A DNA stretch of 64,000 nt, taken from contig NZ_JAPWGL010000002.1 in assembly GCF_027213645.1 (NCBI RefSeq), forward strand, positions 930,001 to 994,000, written 5' to 3'. Made by a program: the position numbers and the translations under genes. Within the stretch, counting starts at the first letter, position 1; each line of letters starts with the position of its first letter. Below the pieces are notes generated by a model. It saw only the letters and a list, made by a program, of their open reading frames with translations. It was not told the DNA's origin and did no database searches. Source of the stretch: Pedobacter rhodius. Lineage in GTDB: Bacteria > Bacteroidota > Bacteroidia > Sphingobacteriales > Sphingobacteriaceae. Of this stretch, positions 51,055 to 59,914 are shown one piece after another.

Positions 51055-53061
51055 TCACATCGAGATAGCTTTGCCATCCGAAGTATTATCATCCTCTTGA
51101 TGTTCGCGATCATTAAGTACACTTATTCTATTCAATTCGACCTGAAATATTTTATCAATATCCGATTTTATCTGTAAATAGTTCTCCTGAATATCAGTTT
51201 CGCTAACGTGCTTTATTATTGGAATTGATTTATAGCTTTCTTCCGCTCTTCTAATTGCCTCATGGTCGTTTTGTATCTCGCAATGGAATATCTTAAGCTT
51301 TATTTTTTGATCAGGGTTGTCAGCTACTATGCCGACAAACTCGCCAGATGATAATGATGAAATTTTTGAGGCTGGTATCGCAGACTCTAATTGTAAAGAC
51401 TTTGAAATTGAAGTATCAGAACTATTAATGCTCAAACTTGTTCGATCTTGCATAATCTTGCCGAAGGTTTCAGACAGTTTTTTCGCTGTGCTACCTGTAA
51501 CCTGTCCACTTATTATATTGCCTACAATTCCCGAAATCACATCTGCTTGCTCTGAACCATAATCTTTCTTAAGTTGGCTAAAATCCTGAACTGCCAAAAT
51601 CGTCGCTACTTTATTGCTTCGTGCAGTAGCAATAAGACTATCCATATTATTGAAGTATATTGTTGGAAACTCATCAAATACCAAACTGCTTTTTAATTGG
51701 TCTTTTCTATTCACCAATTTTATCATCCTAGAAATATATAGTGATAGCACTGCACCATAGGTTTGGATCTTTTGTGGATTATTACCAACGCATACAATTT
51801 TTGGTTCTAACGGATTATTCACATCTAGCGTAAAATCATTTCCGCTGAGTACGTAATAAAGTTGTGGTGATGATAACCTAGCAAGTCCGATTTTGGCACT
51901 AGCAATCTGCCCTTCGAGCTGTTCTTTAGCTTTATTTTGAAAGGCGGAAACAAAAGGATTTATCAGTACTTTAATTTCTTCTTCTTGTTGCAATACCGCG
52001 AATAAGGGATCATAATCTGCCTGCATCAGTTCGATTACATGTGGCAATGTACAGTATTTACCGTCTTCATATTTACGCAGAAACCAAATGATTCCCGTCA
52101 AAAAATTGATAGGGCTTTCGACAAAAAAATCACCTTGTTTCTTGATCCAATCTCGGTTAAGCCCTAACATAATGGTGCGGCTTGCTTCGGTAGCATCTGT
52201 TATATCTTCCATGCCAGCTGGATCAAGAGGATTGCATCTATGCGTTCGGTTTAGATCATCAAAATTGATGACGTAAAATGAGGGCTTTGTTTTGTACCCA
52301 TTGTGGTATTTCAACAATTTATTATAGGCAATTTTGCTCAGATCATCATACTTAAAATCATATAGGAACATTGAAAAGCCCTTCTTTATATGTTGGTCAA
52401 TAATATGCCTGATAACAAAATAGCTTTTACCCGCCCCTGGGGTTCCGGCAACAAGCATTCCCCTGAATGGATTGATGAAATTGATCCAGCTATCTCGCAC
52501 CTTATCCTTTAGCCGATATTTTGCAGGCAGATTAATGGAGTACTCATTTTCCAATAGTCGCTCTTCCTGTGGGAAGGTTTCATTCTCATCATTGAATATA
52601 TCTTTGTTAAGATTAACCTTAATCAGTCTTGACAACAAAACCCCACCTGTTAGAATTAAAATATATCCTATCGAAGTGATAGCGATGTAAGCGGCTCCCA
52701 CAACAATAGCCAAATTATTAATATAGAAGCAAATAAAGCTTAAGAAATATAGAGCTAATCCAGATGTGAGATAAGTTAGGATAGGTTTAAGATTTATCTT
52801 CTCGTCTTTTTTGCCTTTGGCTCCAACCAGTGAGGTGCCTAAAAATAATAGTGCTGCAGCTTTCGGGAGCAGATGGCTTTTGAAAAGGCCAGTCTTTGAA
52901 ACATTGATGATGATTTTGTCTGTTATTTCAGATGTAAAGCCTAATTGTTTGAATACCGCATAACAGGCTAAATAAAAGTGGATGCTCAGTATAAACAAGC
53001 TTATGAGCCTTGTAAAATCAATAATCTTTCTTAGTCCCTGTATATCTTCTCCTGTATTCAT
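51055..53061 (-). CDS. mobC: Type IV coupling protein MobC (TraD/VirD4-like)
   Basis: 668 residues. Membrane helices occupy the first 165 residues. The ATPase has Walker A LVAGTPGAGKSYFVIRHI near 210 and Walker B-like SSLVFDEFPTIYF near 455, followed by IATARSNKVATILAVQDFSQLKKDYG and GNIISGQVTGSTAKKLSETFGKI. It is the MobC-type coupling protein of CTnDOT-like elements, which passes the relaxase-DNA complex to the channel. It follows the relaxase gene by 9 bp. Confidence 0.93.
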   Translation of the reverse strand: MNTGEDIQGLRKIIDFTRLISLFILSIHFYLACYAVFKQLGFTSEITDKIIINVSKTGLFKSHLLPKAAALLFLGTSLVGAKGKKDEKINLKPILTYLTSGLALYFLSFICFYINNLAIVVGAAYIAITSIGYILILTGGVLLSRLIKVNLNKDIFNDENETFPQEERLLENEYSINLPAKYRLKDKVRDSWINFINPFRGMLVAGTPGAGKSYFVIRHIIDQHIKKGFSMFLYDFKYDDLSKIAYNKLLKYHNGYKTKPSFYVINFDDLNRTHRCNPLDPAGMEDITDATEASRTIMLGLNRDWIKKQGDFFVESPINFLTGIIWFLRKYEDGKYCTLPHVIELMQADYDPLFAVLQQEEEIKVLINPFVSAFQNKAKEQLEGQIASAKIGLARLSSPQLYYVLSGNDFTLDVNNPLEPKIVCVGNNPQKIQTYGAVLSLYISRMIKLVNRKDQLKSSLVFDEFPTIYFNNMDSLIATARSNKVATILAVQDFSQLKKDYGSEQADVISGIVGNIISGQVTGSTAKKLSETFGKIMQDRTSLSINSSDTSISKSLQLESAIPASKISSLSSGEFVGIVADNPDQKIKLKIFHCEIQNDHEAIRRAEESYKSIPIIKHVSETDIQENYLQIKSDIDKIFQVELNRISVLNDREHQEDDNTSDGKAISM

Positions 53062-53070
53062 AATAGTAAA

Positions 53071-54312
53071 TTATCTGGTTATACCTTTACGTTTTCTTTT
53101 TTTCCTGTTGCCAACTGTTGGTGCAAAATCTGGTTGTGATTTGCCCAACAGGGTATCAAGGAAGTTAGTTGGTTTATTCGGTTCGAGATGGGAATTAGTA
53201 TTTCCTTTTAAATAAGTTCTCTGTTGGCTAGCAGGTTTCAGATAAGTTTTCAATTGGTCATTTCCGATGACTACGTTTATCGCTTTAGCACTATACGATT
53301 TGCCCAAGTCGCTACCATTAAAAACTGTTTTATGGATATGGTCAACGAAAGTTGTTCCATATCTAAATCCTTCGGCATTTTTTCTTAAGACAAGATTTAT
53401 CCCAATTCTATTCAGTTCTTGTACCAAGGTAGCTTCGGATATAGAAGTGTATTTGTTCAGCACCTTATCTATTCGGAGCACAAGATCCTGGCGGTAAGGT
53501 TTCCTTTTTTCGTGATTTTGGATAAACTTCTTTTCTAGTCTCCGTAGTATTGGTTTACTGTAAAATGAACTTGCTTTTATTGGAACACCGATTTGATTTC
53601 CTTTCTTATCGAGAATGGAATACTGTAAACCTTTGGTTTTGAACATCTCTGTATCCTCGCCACCTCTATTTGCATAGACATTAAATTGTTTAAGCACAGC
53701 GTTGAATTCGGCGAGTGAAGTAAATTTGTACGTTTCCATTACTCCTGTGATAACATTACTTATTACCCGCTTTGTTGGGACATGTCCGTAATTTACAACC
53801 TCTGGATCAACTGGCTTTATCGCGGAAATAGGTTTGAACTTCTTGCTTTCTGCCACAATTAAATTGAACTCCTTTTCAATCTGCTTTCTGGCAGGCTCTG
53901 ATAATTCTCTACCAATATTATGTAGGCTAATCGATTTTCCGTCCCGTTGGATGCTTGTGGTGGCAATATGGATATGCTGATGCGCTACATCATTATGCCT
54001 GTAAACTAGAAATGGTTGCTCATCGAAGCCAATCAGATCCATATATCGGATGGCAATCTGTTGCAACTTGGCGTTTTCAATATTTTCGCTTGCCTCAAAA
54101 TTTAGCGAGATATGTAGTGCGTTGGTTTTTACGCTAGGCTTTAATTCAGTAAGATGCTGAAACCTTGTGATTTTATGTTGGATGTTCATTTTCTCGACAT
54201 CACCTGCAAAACCACAAGCCAAAATCAAGCTAGCACTTCCTTCAGAAACTTTGTTCTCATTGTAATGTAAGATGCCCCTGATGCTTTTGCCGATCTTTAT
54301 TTTTGCAACCAT
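53071..54312 (-). CDS. mobB: Relaxase MobB (MOBP-type)
   Basis: 413 residues. N-terminal MVAKIKIGKSIRGILHYNENKV; the metal-binding motif is in YRHNDVAHQHIHIATTSI (about residues 103-120) and the candidate tyrosine in GILHYNENK. The rest is a helical C-terminal part ending in a basic tail (VGNRKKRKRKGITR). It nicks oriT and carries the strand to the recipient. It overlaps mobA by 16 bp. The probable oriT lies just upstream of mobA. Confidence 0.93.
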   Translation of the reverse strand: MVAKIKIGKSIRGILHYNENKVSEGSASLILACGFAGDVEKMNIQHKITRFQHLTELKPSVKTNALHISLNFEASENIENAKLQQIAIRYMDLIGFDEQPFLVYRHNDVAHQHIHIATTSIQRDGKSISLHNIGRELSEPARKQIEKEFNLIVAESKKFKPISAIKPVDPEVVNYGHVPTKRVISNVITGVMETYKFTSLAEFNAVLKQFNVYANRGGEDTEMFKTKGLQYSILDKKGNQIGVPIKASSFYSKPILRRLEKKFIQNHEKRKPYRQDLVLRIDKVLNKYTSISEATLVQELNRIGINLVLRKNAEGFRYGTTFVDHIHKTVFNGSDLGKSYSAKAINVVIGNDQLKTYLKPASQQRTYLKGNTNSHLEPNKPTNFLDTLLGKSQPDFAPTVGNRKKRKRKGITR

Positions 54313-54704
54313 TTCTCAGCTAATTGTGAAATTATAACCAGTAATTTTTCAACCCTCTCGTCAACGTTCTTGTACAGGTCTACCACTTTCATTACATAAA
54401 ATGCCCGATGGGTTTCAGCCTTGTCTTGGTTAAAAGTTCTGGTAATCTGATTGATATTAATTCCGATAGCCTTAAGCTCTTTTCTAATTAAAGCCATTTC
54501 TTCCATTGGAGCATTCAAAGAATTATCCTGATGTAATAGTTTGATCTTACGGTTTGAAAGAATCCTGCGGATCACTTCGGCCATGGAAGCGCTGCCACTT
54601 TCAACCCGCATTTTTTCTAGCTTGTTGAAAGTAGTTTCGGTTATCCGCACGATAACATTTTTAGTTAATAATGCATCTTGATTTGTCGCTCTTCTTCTTG
54701 GCAT
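54297..54704 (-). CDS. mobA: Relaxosome accessory protein MobA (MobC-family)
   Basis: 135 residues from ATG 54704 (MPRRRATNQDALLTKNVIVRITETTF). A GTG nine bases upstream is possible. The ribbon-helix-helix-like start is followed by SMAEVIRRILSNRKIKLLHQD and the MobC-family core LIRKELKAIGININQITRTFNQ. It binds oriT and helps the relaxase. It begins only 25 bp from the hairpin cluster proposed as oriT. Confidence 0.9.
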   Translation of the reverse strand: MPRRRATNQDALLTKNVIVRITETTFNKLEKMRVESGSASMAEVIRRILSNRKIKLLHQDNSLNAPMEEMALIRKELKAIGININQITRTFNQDKAETHRAFYVMKVVDLYKNVDERVEKLLVIISQLAEKWLQK

Positions 54705-54728
54705 ACACGGCACATTTAAGAAAGTTCA

Positions 54729-54820
54729 GACTTCACGAGTTCCGAGTGAAGTCCTGGCCGTAAGGACAGCAAAGATATTTTTGCATGCAAAAATACATCT
54801 TTGCTAAGTCCACGCGGACT
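54729..54820. other. Probable origin of transfer (four nested hairpins)
   Basis: Four inverted repeats lie in 92 bp: GACTTCAC (54729-54736) with GTGAAGTC (54746-54753); GTCCT with AGGAC (54751-54767); GCAAAGAT (54769-54776) with ATCTTTGC (54797-54804), around the 18-bp perfect palindrome ATTTTTGCATGCAAAAAT (54777-54794); and AGTCC with GGACT (54807-54820). They are directly upstream of mobA, where oriT of this family lies. No nick site could be named. Confidence 0.65.
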
Positions 54821-54970
54821 ACAACGCTGGTCTCCCGAAAGTGAATTGAACTTTGGTTGATTATGATGTAAAGATGGGCTGCTTAAAAATTGTTGAAGCG
54901 CAAGTAAAGGGGTAGGTACGAGAAATAATCTTAGATGAAATGTCTATTTTTAATCTTTAAAGTATAAGAT

Positions 54971-56920
54971 ATGCCTGTAAGTAGAGGACGTAAAAAGAAA
55001 TCAAAAAGCAAAAAAGCGAATGGCCCAACAAGAACTTTTGAACAAAATGGAATCAAAATTTCCCAAAAGGGAGATATGACCTACATTCATAATAAACGAA
55101 CGGAGCAGGAACATTTAGAATATATTGAACATATTAAACATAATAGGCCAGCATTCTTTCATAACTTAAAAGAGCAGATCCAAGATGTAATCCTAGATAT
55201 AGAAAAATATGATAAACTCACTCTATTAGGAATTATTAGCGCTTATGCAATTGATAAACAATTTGAAGATGACGGGAAAGGAGAAGTCACATTAGAGTAT
55301 GCTCAAAGTATATGCTTGGCCTCACCAAATGATAATAAAAATAACTTACCAACTTTCGAAGATGGTAATCGAATAATACAAAAGCTTATAGAGATACGTA
55401 CCGGATTTTCACTGTACTATGGGTCAGAGCAGATTGTTGGCAAGAACAGCGAACTAGAGAATAACATCCGATACCCCATGATTTTAGAAAGTCTATTTGT
55501 TCGGGGGGATGGTTATGTCACTCATCTTTATGAGGTTTTCAGGGAATTATTTGCCCCGCATGATGATTTCTTGAAGGAAAAATATGGCTTTAAAGCAAAT
55601 GACATACTTGACACTTTCTTGCAATTAGAGGACTCATTTTGCATTCGAATTATTTATCGCGATAAGACATTGCATCCAGCCCATTATATGAGGTGGGAAC
55701 GTTGGAAGCGCTCGAATTCACCTACTGATCTTAAGGTAAGGAACCTTAGTCCTATGGAAGCTTTTGAAGAAGATAATCCAGACCTCCCTTTTGAAAATGG
55801 TAAACCAAAGCTCTTTTGGATTCATGACAGAACTACTTACAAAGCCCTATATGAGATTAGATTACGATATCCTGAACATATTAATGTAGTTAAGGCACTG
55901 AGCATTCAATTTGGCGGCAATTCGGAATTCTTAAATCCATTGTTTACAGCTGAGCCGCTTAATGACTCTAAAATTTTCAAATGTCCCATAATACAGGAAG
56001 ATGGGAAATATTATCTTTTTGCCTTTAATATTGCTGCCCGAAATTTATTGAAAATCGGAGAAAATTTAATAGAAAGTGTTGATAGTGAATATTATAATAG
56101 CCATTATTTAGGAAACAAATATACTCATACAAGAGATGTTTATTTAGAAAACAAAGTCGCAGAGTTATTCAAAAGATTCTTGCCAAATGTACAATTCTTT
56201 GGTGGGGTTAAATATGTGTTCAATAATGATGGTAGCACAACCAATTGTAATAATAAAAATGAAAAAAAGGGTTTAATAGAAACTGAACTGGATCTTCTGG
56301 GTATCGGAAAAACTGCCATTTATTTAATAGAAATAAAAGCGGGTGCATTGAATGACTCCGCAAAGAGGGGTGCTATTAAAAGTCTTAAAACAAACCTTAA
56401 AGAAACAGTCGGGTATGCATCTTGCCAAAGTTTCAGGGCAAAAAAGTTCATCGAAGAAAGTGATAAGCCAATTTTTTACGATAAAGGCAAGAAGGAAATC
56501 ATAGCAGACAAGAGTAAAAGAATATATAGAATTTCAATATCATTAGATCATTTAGGTGGTTTGGTTACCAACCTGTTTGATTTGAAAGAATTAAACATTA
56601 TTGATAAAAATACTGAGTTTGCATGGACAGTAAGTTTGTACGATTTAATGATATTTTCAGAAATAATTGAGAACGAGAACGATTTTATGGAATATTTAGA
56701 TCAAAGACTTACTTTATACCTAAGGGAAAATATCGAAATTCCAGATGAAATTAGTTTGCTAGGATATTTTCTTAACAAGGGTAATATCAAGTTCGATCAA
56801 ACAAAAATAAAAAAGTTCGATAAATTTAGGATTGAGAAAAATTTCTCATCGGATATAGATAAGTACTATCACAATAAGTTGGTAGGAATTCCATCACCTC
56901 GTCCCACCAAAAGAAAATAA
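54971..56920 (+). CDS. Cargo protein with PD-(D/E)XK nuclease-like domain (649 aa)
   Basis: 649 residues, soluble, with a basic start (MPVSRGRKKKSKSKKANG). The first 380 residues are not recognised. A PD-(D/E)XK-type core is visible: a helix with E394 (YLENKVAELFKRF), then ETELDLLGIG (D441), YLIEIKAG (E454-x-K456) and a following helix with KTNLKETVGYASCQSFRAKKF. This is the layout of endonuclease-fold effectors. It lies between oriT and the recombinase, divergent from mobA, a common place for cargo. A defence or DNA-processing role is possible. There is no partner gene on the same strand apart from the small protein and recombinase downstream. Confidence 0.75.
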   Translation: MPVSRGRKKKSKSKKANGPTRTFEQNGIKISQKGDMTYIHNKRTEQEHLEYIEHIKHNRPAFFHNLKEQIQDVILDIEKYDKLTLLGIISAYAIDKQFEDDGKGEVTLEYAQSICLASPNDNKNNLPTFEDGNRIIQKLIEIRTGFSLYYGSEQIVGKNSELENNIRYPMILESLFVRGDGYVTHLYEVFRELFAPHDDFLKEKYGFKANDILDTFLQLEDSFCIRIIYRDKTLHPAHYMRWERWKRSNSPTDLKVRNLSPMEAFEEDNPDLPFENGKPKLFWIHDRTTYKALYEIRLRYPEHINVVKALSIQFGGNSEFLNPLFTAEPLNDSKIFKCPIIQEDGKYYLFAFNIAARNLLKIGENLIESVDSEYYNSHYLGNKYTHTRDVYLENKVAELFKRFLPNVQFFGGVKYVFNNDGSTTNCNNKNEKKGLIETELDLLGIGKTAIYLIEIKAGALNDSAKRGAIKSLKTNLKETVGYASCQSFRAKKFIEESDKPIFYDKGKKEIIADKSKRIYRISISLDHLGGLVTNLFDLKELNIIDKNTEFAWTVSLYDLMIFSEIIENENDFMEYLDQRLTLYLRENIEIPDEISLLGYFLNKGNIKFDQTKIKKFDKFRIEKNFSSDIDKYYHNKLVGIPSPRPTKRK

Positions 56921-57004
56921 TCTCGCACCTTCCGTACCTATTGCGTTTAATGTAACCCAAAGCCTTACATATTGCTTTTCGATTAAAGAAAGGCAAGGTA
57001 AATT

Positions 57005-57193
57005 ATGCAGGATAAGAAACGTTCGATAACACCACAAAAAGCTGTAGAAATACTTAATGAACACGGCACAACTGTAACGTTTGAAGAGGTAAAAATAATT
57101 TTGGATTTTATGTATAATTTTGCTATATTGTCTGTAAATCAATTAGTTAAAAACAAAAGCACGGATAGTGATGAGAGCAAAAAACATCGGTGA
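57005..57193 (+). CDS. Small protein preceding the serine recombinase (62 aa)
   Basis: 62 residues (MQDKKRSITPQKAVEILNEHGTTVTFEEVKIILDFMYNFAILSVNQLVKNKSTD). Small helical proteins with this ExVxLILDFMxxxA pattern often precede large serine recombinases in Bacteroidota elements and may act with them, perhaps as directionality or accessory factors; this is not established. It overlaps the recombinase start by 23 bp, so translation is coupled. Confidence 0.7.
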   Translation: MQDKKRSITPQKAVEILNEHGTTVTFEEVKIILDFMYNFAILSVNQLVKNKSTDSDESKKHR

Positions 57194-58844
57194 TCAAATT
57201 GTTTATCGTGACAGAAGAACGCATAAACCAGAGCTGAAAAATAAAGCAAACAGTTTAAAAAATATACAACAAACAACCGCCTTTTTATATATCAGAGTAA
57301 GTACAGATGAGCAAGCAGATAGAGGGTTTTCGCAAAGAGATCAAGATCAGCGTTTGCATGAATACTGTGAACGTAATAATATAAAAGTTGGGCGGGTTAT
57401 TTATGAAGATTATTCTGCTAAGACATTTAAAAAACGCCCTGCTTGGTCTAAGCTACTTTTAGAGTTAAAAAAGACCAAGGGCAGGAACTGCAATTTGATT
57501 TTATTTACCAAATGGGATCGGTTTAGTAGGAACACAGCTAACGCCTACAATATGATCGACACGCTTACAGGTTTGAATATAGAACCAAATGCGATTGATC
57601 AGCTATTAGATTTGAGAGTGCCTGAAAGCCGAATAATGTTAGCTGTATATATTTCTATGGCTGAAGCTGAAAATATAAGGCGAGGAATGAATGTGGTTGT
57701 TGGTATGCGCAGAGGTAAGTTAGAAGGAAGATGGATGGGCAAAGCTCCAGCAGGTTACATAAATAAAATTCGCGAAGATAAATTTAAGTATATCGATTTA
57801 ATTGAGCCAGAAGCTTCTCATATGAAATGGGCGTTTGAGACGATTGCAGCAGGCATATATCCAACAGATCATGTATGGAAACTAGCTAGTGATAGAGGAA
57901 TGAGATGCAGAAGGAATACGTTTTGGGCAAACATTCGAAATCCCGTTTATTGTGGAAAGATTATTGTTCCACCCGATGAAAACAATGCAATGTTTCTTTC
58001 GGATGGAAAGCATACGCCACTGATAAGTGAGAGGTTGTTTTGGGAAGTTCAGGATGTTCTAGACGGTCGAAAAAAAGTTCAGCAAGTGAAAGTACAAACC
58101 CCAGAAAATTTACCTTTGAGAGGGTTTTTATATTGTCCAGATTGTAGCCGTACGTTAACTGGAAGTGCGTCTAAAGGCAGACCCGGCTACTATTACTATT
58201 ACCATTGCAAGCCTCCGTGTAAAGCCAGGTTTAAAGCTGAAGAATTGAATAAAGACTTTGTTCGTGAATTACAAAAATTTGTTCCGAAACCTGGAATGGC
58301 AGAATTGTACAAGCAAGTTGTCTGTGACACCTTTGGTGATAATAAAAAGAATTTTGATGAAAATAGAAAGCAATTAGTTGCTGAGATTTCAGATCAAAAT
58401 AACATGCTGACCAAAATTAGAGCATTGCTGTTGTCTGATGATATTGATGTAACTGATTATAAAATCATGAAATCTAAGTGTGAAGAGAAGATTGTAAGAC
58501 TTGAAGCACAGCTAAAAGAGTTAAAAAATCAAGCCAATGCGAAAACAGATGTAAGTGATATCGTTGATGAAGCCTTAAAAAGGTTCAAAAAAATCACTAA
58601 ATTGTATTCTAACGGCGATATTGAGGCAAAACGTTATATCATCGGTTCGATCTTTCCAGAAAAATGGACTATTTTAGAAAATAAAGGTCGAACCGGTAAA
58701 GTCAATCTTGCCGCGCATCTTATCTATCAGATTAACAGCTTGTTATCACATAAAAAAGCCGGAGTTAGATCTAAAATTAGAACTAACTCCGGCTTGGTAC
58801 CCGGAGCCGGAGTCGAACCGGCACGGTTTCCCACAGGTGTTTGA
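57171..58844 (+). CDS. Large serine recombinase (integrase) of the ICE
   Basis: 557 residues from ATG 57171 (a GTG lies directly before it). The resolvase domain has AFLYIRVSTDEQ with catalytic S44, then LFTKWDRFSRNTANAYNMIDTL and AEAENIRRGMNVVVGMRRGKLEGRW. The recombinase domain contains NTFWANIRNPVYCGKIIVP. A zinc ribbon (FLYCPDCSRTL then CKPPCKARF) and a coiled coil (about 400-470) complete it. After INSLLSHKK the frame leaves the element: it reads through the tRNA-Leu terminator and stops inside the tRNA gene. The last 20 or so residues (ending ARFPTGV) are therefore borrowed from host DNA. Confidence 0.93.
   Translation: MRAKNIGDQIVYRDRRTHKPELKNKANSLKNIQQTTAFLYIRVSTDEQADRGFSQRDQDQRLHEYCERNNIKVGRVIYEDYSAKTFKKRPAWSKLLLELKKTKGRNCNLILFTKWDRFSRNTANAYNMIDTLTGLNIEPNAIDQLLDLRVPESRIMLAVYISMAEAENIRRGMNVVVGMRRGKLEGRWMGKAPAGYINKIREDKFKYIDLIEPEASHMKWAFETIAAGIYPTDHVWKLASDRGMRCRRNTFWANIRNPVYCGKIIVPPDENNAMFLSDGKHTPLISERLFWEVQDVLDGRKKVQQVKVQTPENLPLRGFLYCPDCSRTLTGSASKGRPGYYYYYHCKPPCKARFKAEELNKDFVRELQKFVPKPGMAELYKQVVCDTFGDNKKNFDENRKQLVAEISDQNNMLTKIRALLLSDDIDVTDYKIMKSKCEEKIVRLEAQLKELKNQANAKTDVSDIVDEALKRFKKITKLYSNGDIEAKRYIIGSIFPEKWTILENKGRTGKVNLAAHLIYQINSLLSHKKAGVRSKIRTNSGLVPGAGVEPARFPTGV
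58752..58795 (-). terminator. Rho-independent terminator of tRNA-Leu
   Basis: AAGCCGGAGTTAG (58756-58768) and CTAACTCCGGCTT (58783-58795) are perfect arms, extended by TCTAA/TTAGA inside. On the minus strand they are followed by a T run (58752-58757). It directly follows the CCA end of the tRNA. The serine recombinase frame passes through it on the other strand. Confidence 0.85.
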
Positions 58845-58877
58845 GACCAGCGCGTCTACCAATTCCGCCATCCGGGC
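58795..58877 (-). tRNA. tRNA-Leu (anticodon CAA)
   Basis: On the minus strand: acceptor GCCCGGA pairs with TCCGGGT, D-arm GCGGAATTGGTAGACGC, anticodon loop CTCAAAC (anticodon CAA), a long variable arm as in class II tRNAs, T-arm GCCGGTTCGACTCCGGC, and an encoded CCA. The anticodon stem (CTGGT/ACCTG) has one T-T mismatch. It serves as the attachment neighbourhood for the conjugative element. Confidence 0.93.
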
Positions 58878-58970
58878 ATGTATTGGACGGGGTTGCAAAT
58901 GTAGGTAACGAAAGGCTAAATCACAAAAATATTTTAAATTAGCTGTTAACCAATTGTTTTTCAATTCATA

Positions 58971-59052
58971 ATCCCTTTCATCTTTTAATTTTCTGTCTCT
59001 ACAACAAATAGTAAATGATAGAAGAGCAGCTAAAAAAAATGAATAACATAAA
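58971..59052 (-). pseudogene. Duplicate 3' tail of the DUF3817 gene
   Basis: The minus strand reads FFLAALLSFTICCRDRKLKDERDYEL, closely matching the end FLASLLPFMPFVVDRKLKDERAL of the intact DUF3817 gene at 61372. The base sequence also matches (CATCTTTTAATTTTCTGTCT against CATCCTTTAATTTTCTGTCT). Only the last 25 codons or so are present, so it is a fragment from a duplication or a lost second copy. Confidence 0.6.
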
Positions 59053-59061
59053 ACAGGCCTT

Positions 59062-59631
59062 TTATCTATGCTCCCGGAGAACAGATACGTTACCTGTGCC
59101 TTTATCCAATAAAGGAAATGCATTTGTCATTGGTGTTGCGAGGGTATAACCTCCGATTTCTCTTGGCGCCCCGGTTTTGGGCAAAATAATAGCATGCAGC
59201 ACCTCATCGGCAAATCTGGTACCCTCGGGCATTTTTGCCCTTAAACTATCACGGATGTCTGCCCCGGTTTTTTCAAGATGCCTCACCTGTTTTCCGCTCA
59301 TGCCCGAATGGCGCAAAAATTCGATGGAGGTTTTAGGCTTTCCGGATAAAGCAGCTTTGCCACTGGTACCTAAATCAAGGCTGGCCGCAGTACTTTTAAG
59401 TTCGGTTGCCATTGCACCTCTGTCTTCTTCTTCGCCACTCGTGGTTACGTGCTGCGGTTTTTGGTGTGTTGCTATGTTTTGCACAGCAATAGAATTAAAG
59501 TACTGATTAAATCTTGCTAAATTTAAATCAGTCCCTTTTCTAATGGCTAATATACCTCCACTCACCCTGAGCTGTGGCCAATTGTCGGCAGTCCTGCCTT
59601 CTTCAGCCAATATTGCCGCTTTATCCGTCAC
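59062..59631 (-). pseudogene. 5'-truncated remnant of an unidentified gene
   Basis: An open frame of 189 codons with protein-like content: NLARFNQYFNSIAVQN, HVTTSGEEEDRGAMATEL, LRAKMPEGTRFADEVLHAIILPKTGAP, IGGYTLATPMTNAFPLLDKG. There is no ATG near its beginning; the frame opens only with a GTG at 59631, exactly where a LytTR fragment of the opposite strand starts. It therefore looks like the 3' part of a longer gene. I do not recognise the family. Confidence 0.5.
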
Positions 59632-59831
59632 TTTCCTTAAAGGAAGTAGAATATGCTTTATATGAAAATAAGAATTTTATAAGAATTCATAAATCTTATA
59701 TCATTTCCAAAAACCATATTTTATCTGTTTACGGCAATTCGATTATTTTATCGAACAACTTCGAAATCACTATTGGCAGTACATTTAAAGAGACTTTTAG
59801 CAGGTTTTTAAATAGTAACTTACTAAGTTAA
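59632..59831 (+). pseudogene. LytTR DNA-binding domain fragment
   Basis: On the plus strand: SLKEVEYALYENKNFIRIHKSYIISKNHILSVYGNSIILSNNFEITIGSTFKETFSRFL. This is the C-terminal half of a LytTR domain (the FIRIHKSYIIS and IGSTFKETF motifs are typical). No receiver domain or start codon precedes it; the upstream side joins the unidentified remnant. It is a leftover of a response regulator gene. Confidence 0.75.
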
Positions 59832-59914
59832 GCAGTTGGCGGGCCACTCATCATTCCGGAATACACAAAACACGGTACAGGCTGTATGGAATTAGTATTG
59901 GTTTATTTTTTGCG

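Larger units (their letters stand above)
29933..58750. mobile_element. Integrative conjugative element (CTnDOT-type transfer genes, serine recombinase)
   Basis: This block holds the DUF932 accessory operon, tra genes E to M, rteC, mobA/B/C, a hairpin-rich oriT-like region and a large serine recombinase abutting tRNA-Leu. The right border is near 58,745, where the recombinase frame enters the tRNA terminator. The left border is uncertain: the coordinate given is the first conserved element gene, and the dinB-dnaE operon to about 24.3 kb may also belong to it. Tra genes after traM are missing, so self-transfer is doubtful. Confidence 0.75.

Noticed and set aside
56894..57142. A minus-strand frame between the nuclease-like and recombinase genes
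   Set aside because: It is antisense to the small protein gene at 57005 and the end of the 649-residue gene, both better supported.
58746..59123. A minus-strand frame of 125 codons over the tRNA-Leu gene
   Set aside because: It reads across the tRNA and joins a DUF3817 tail fragment; the tRNA structure explains the region.
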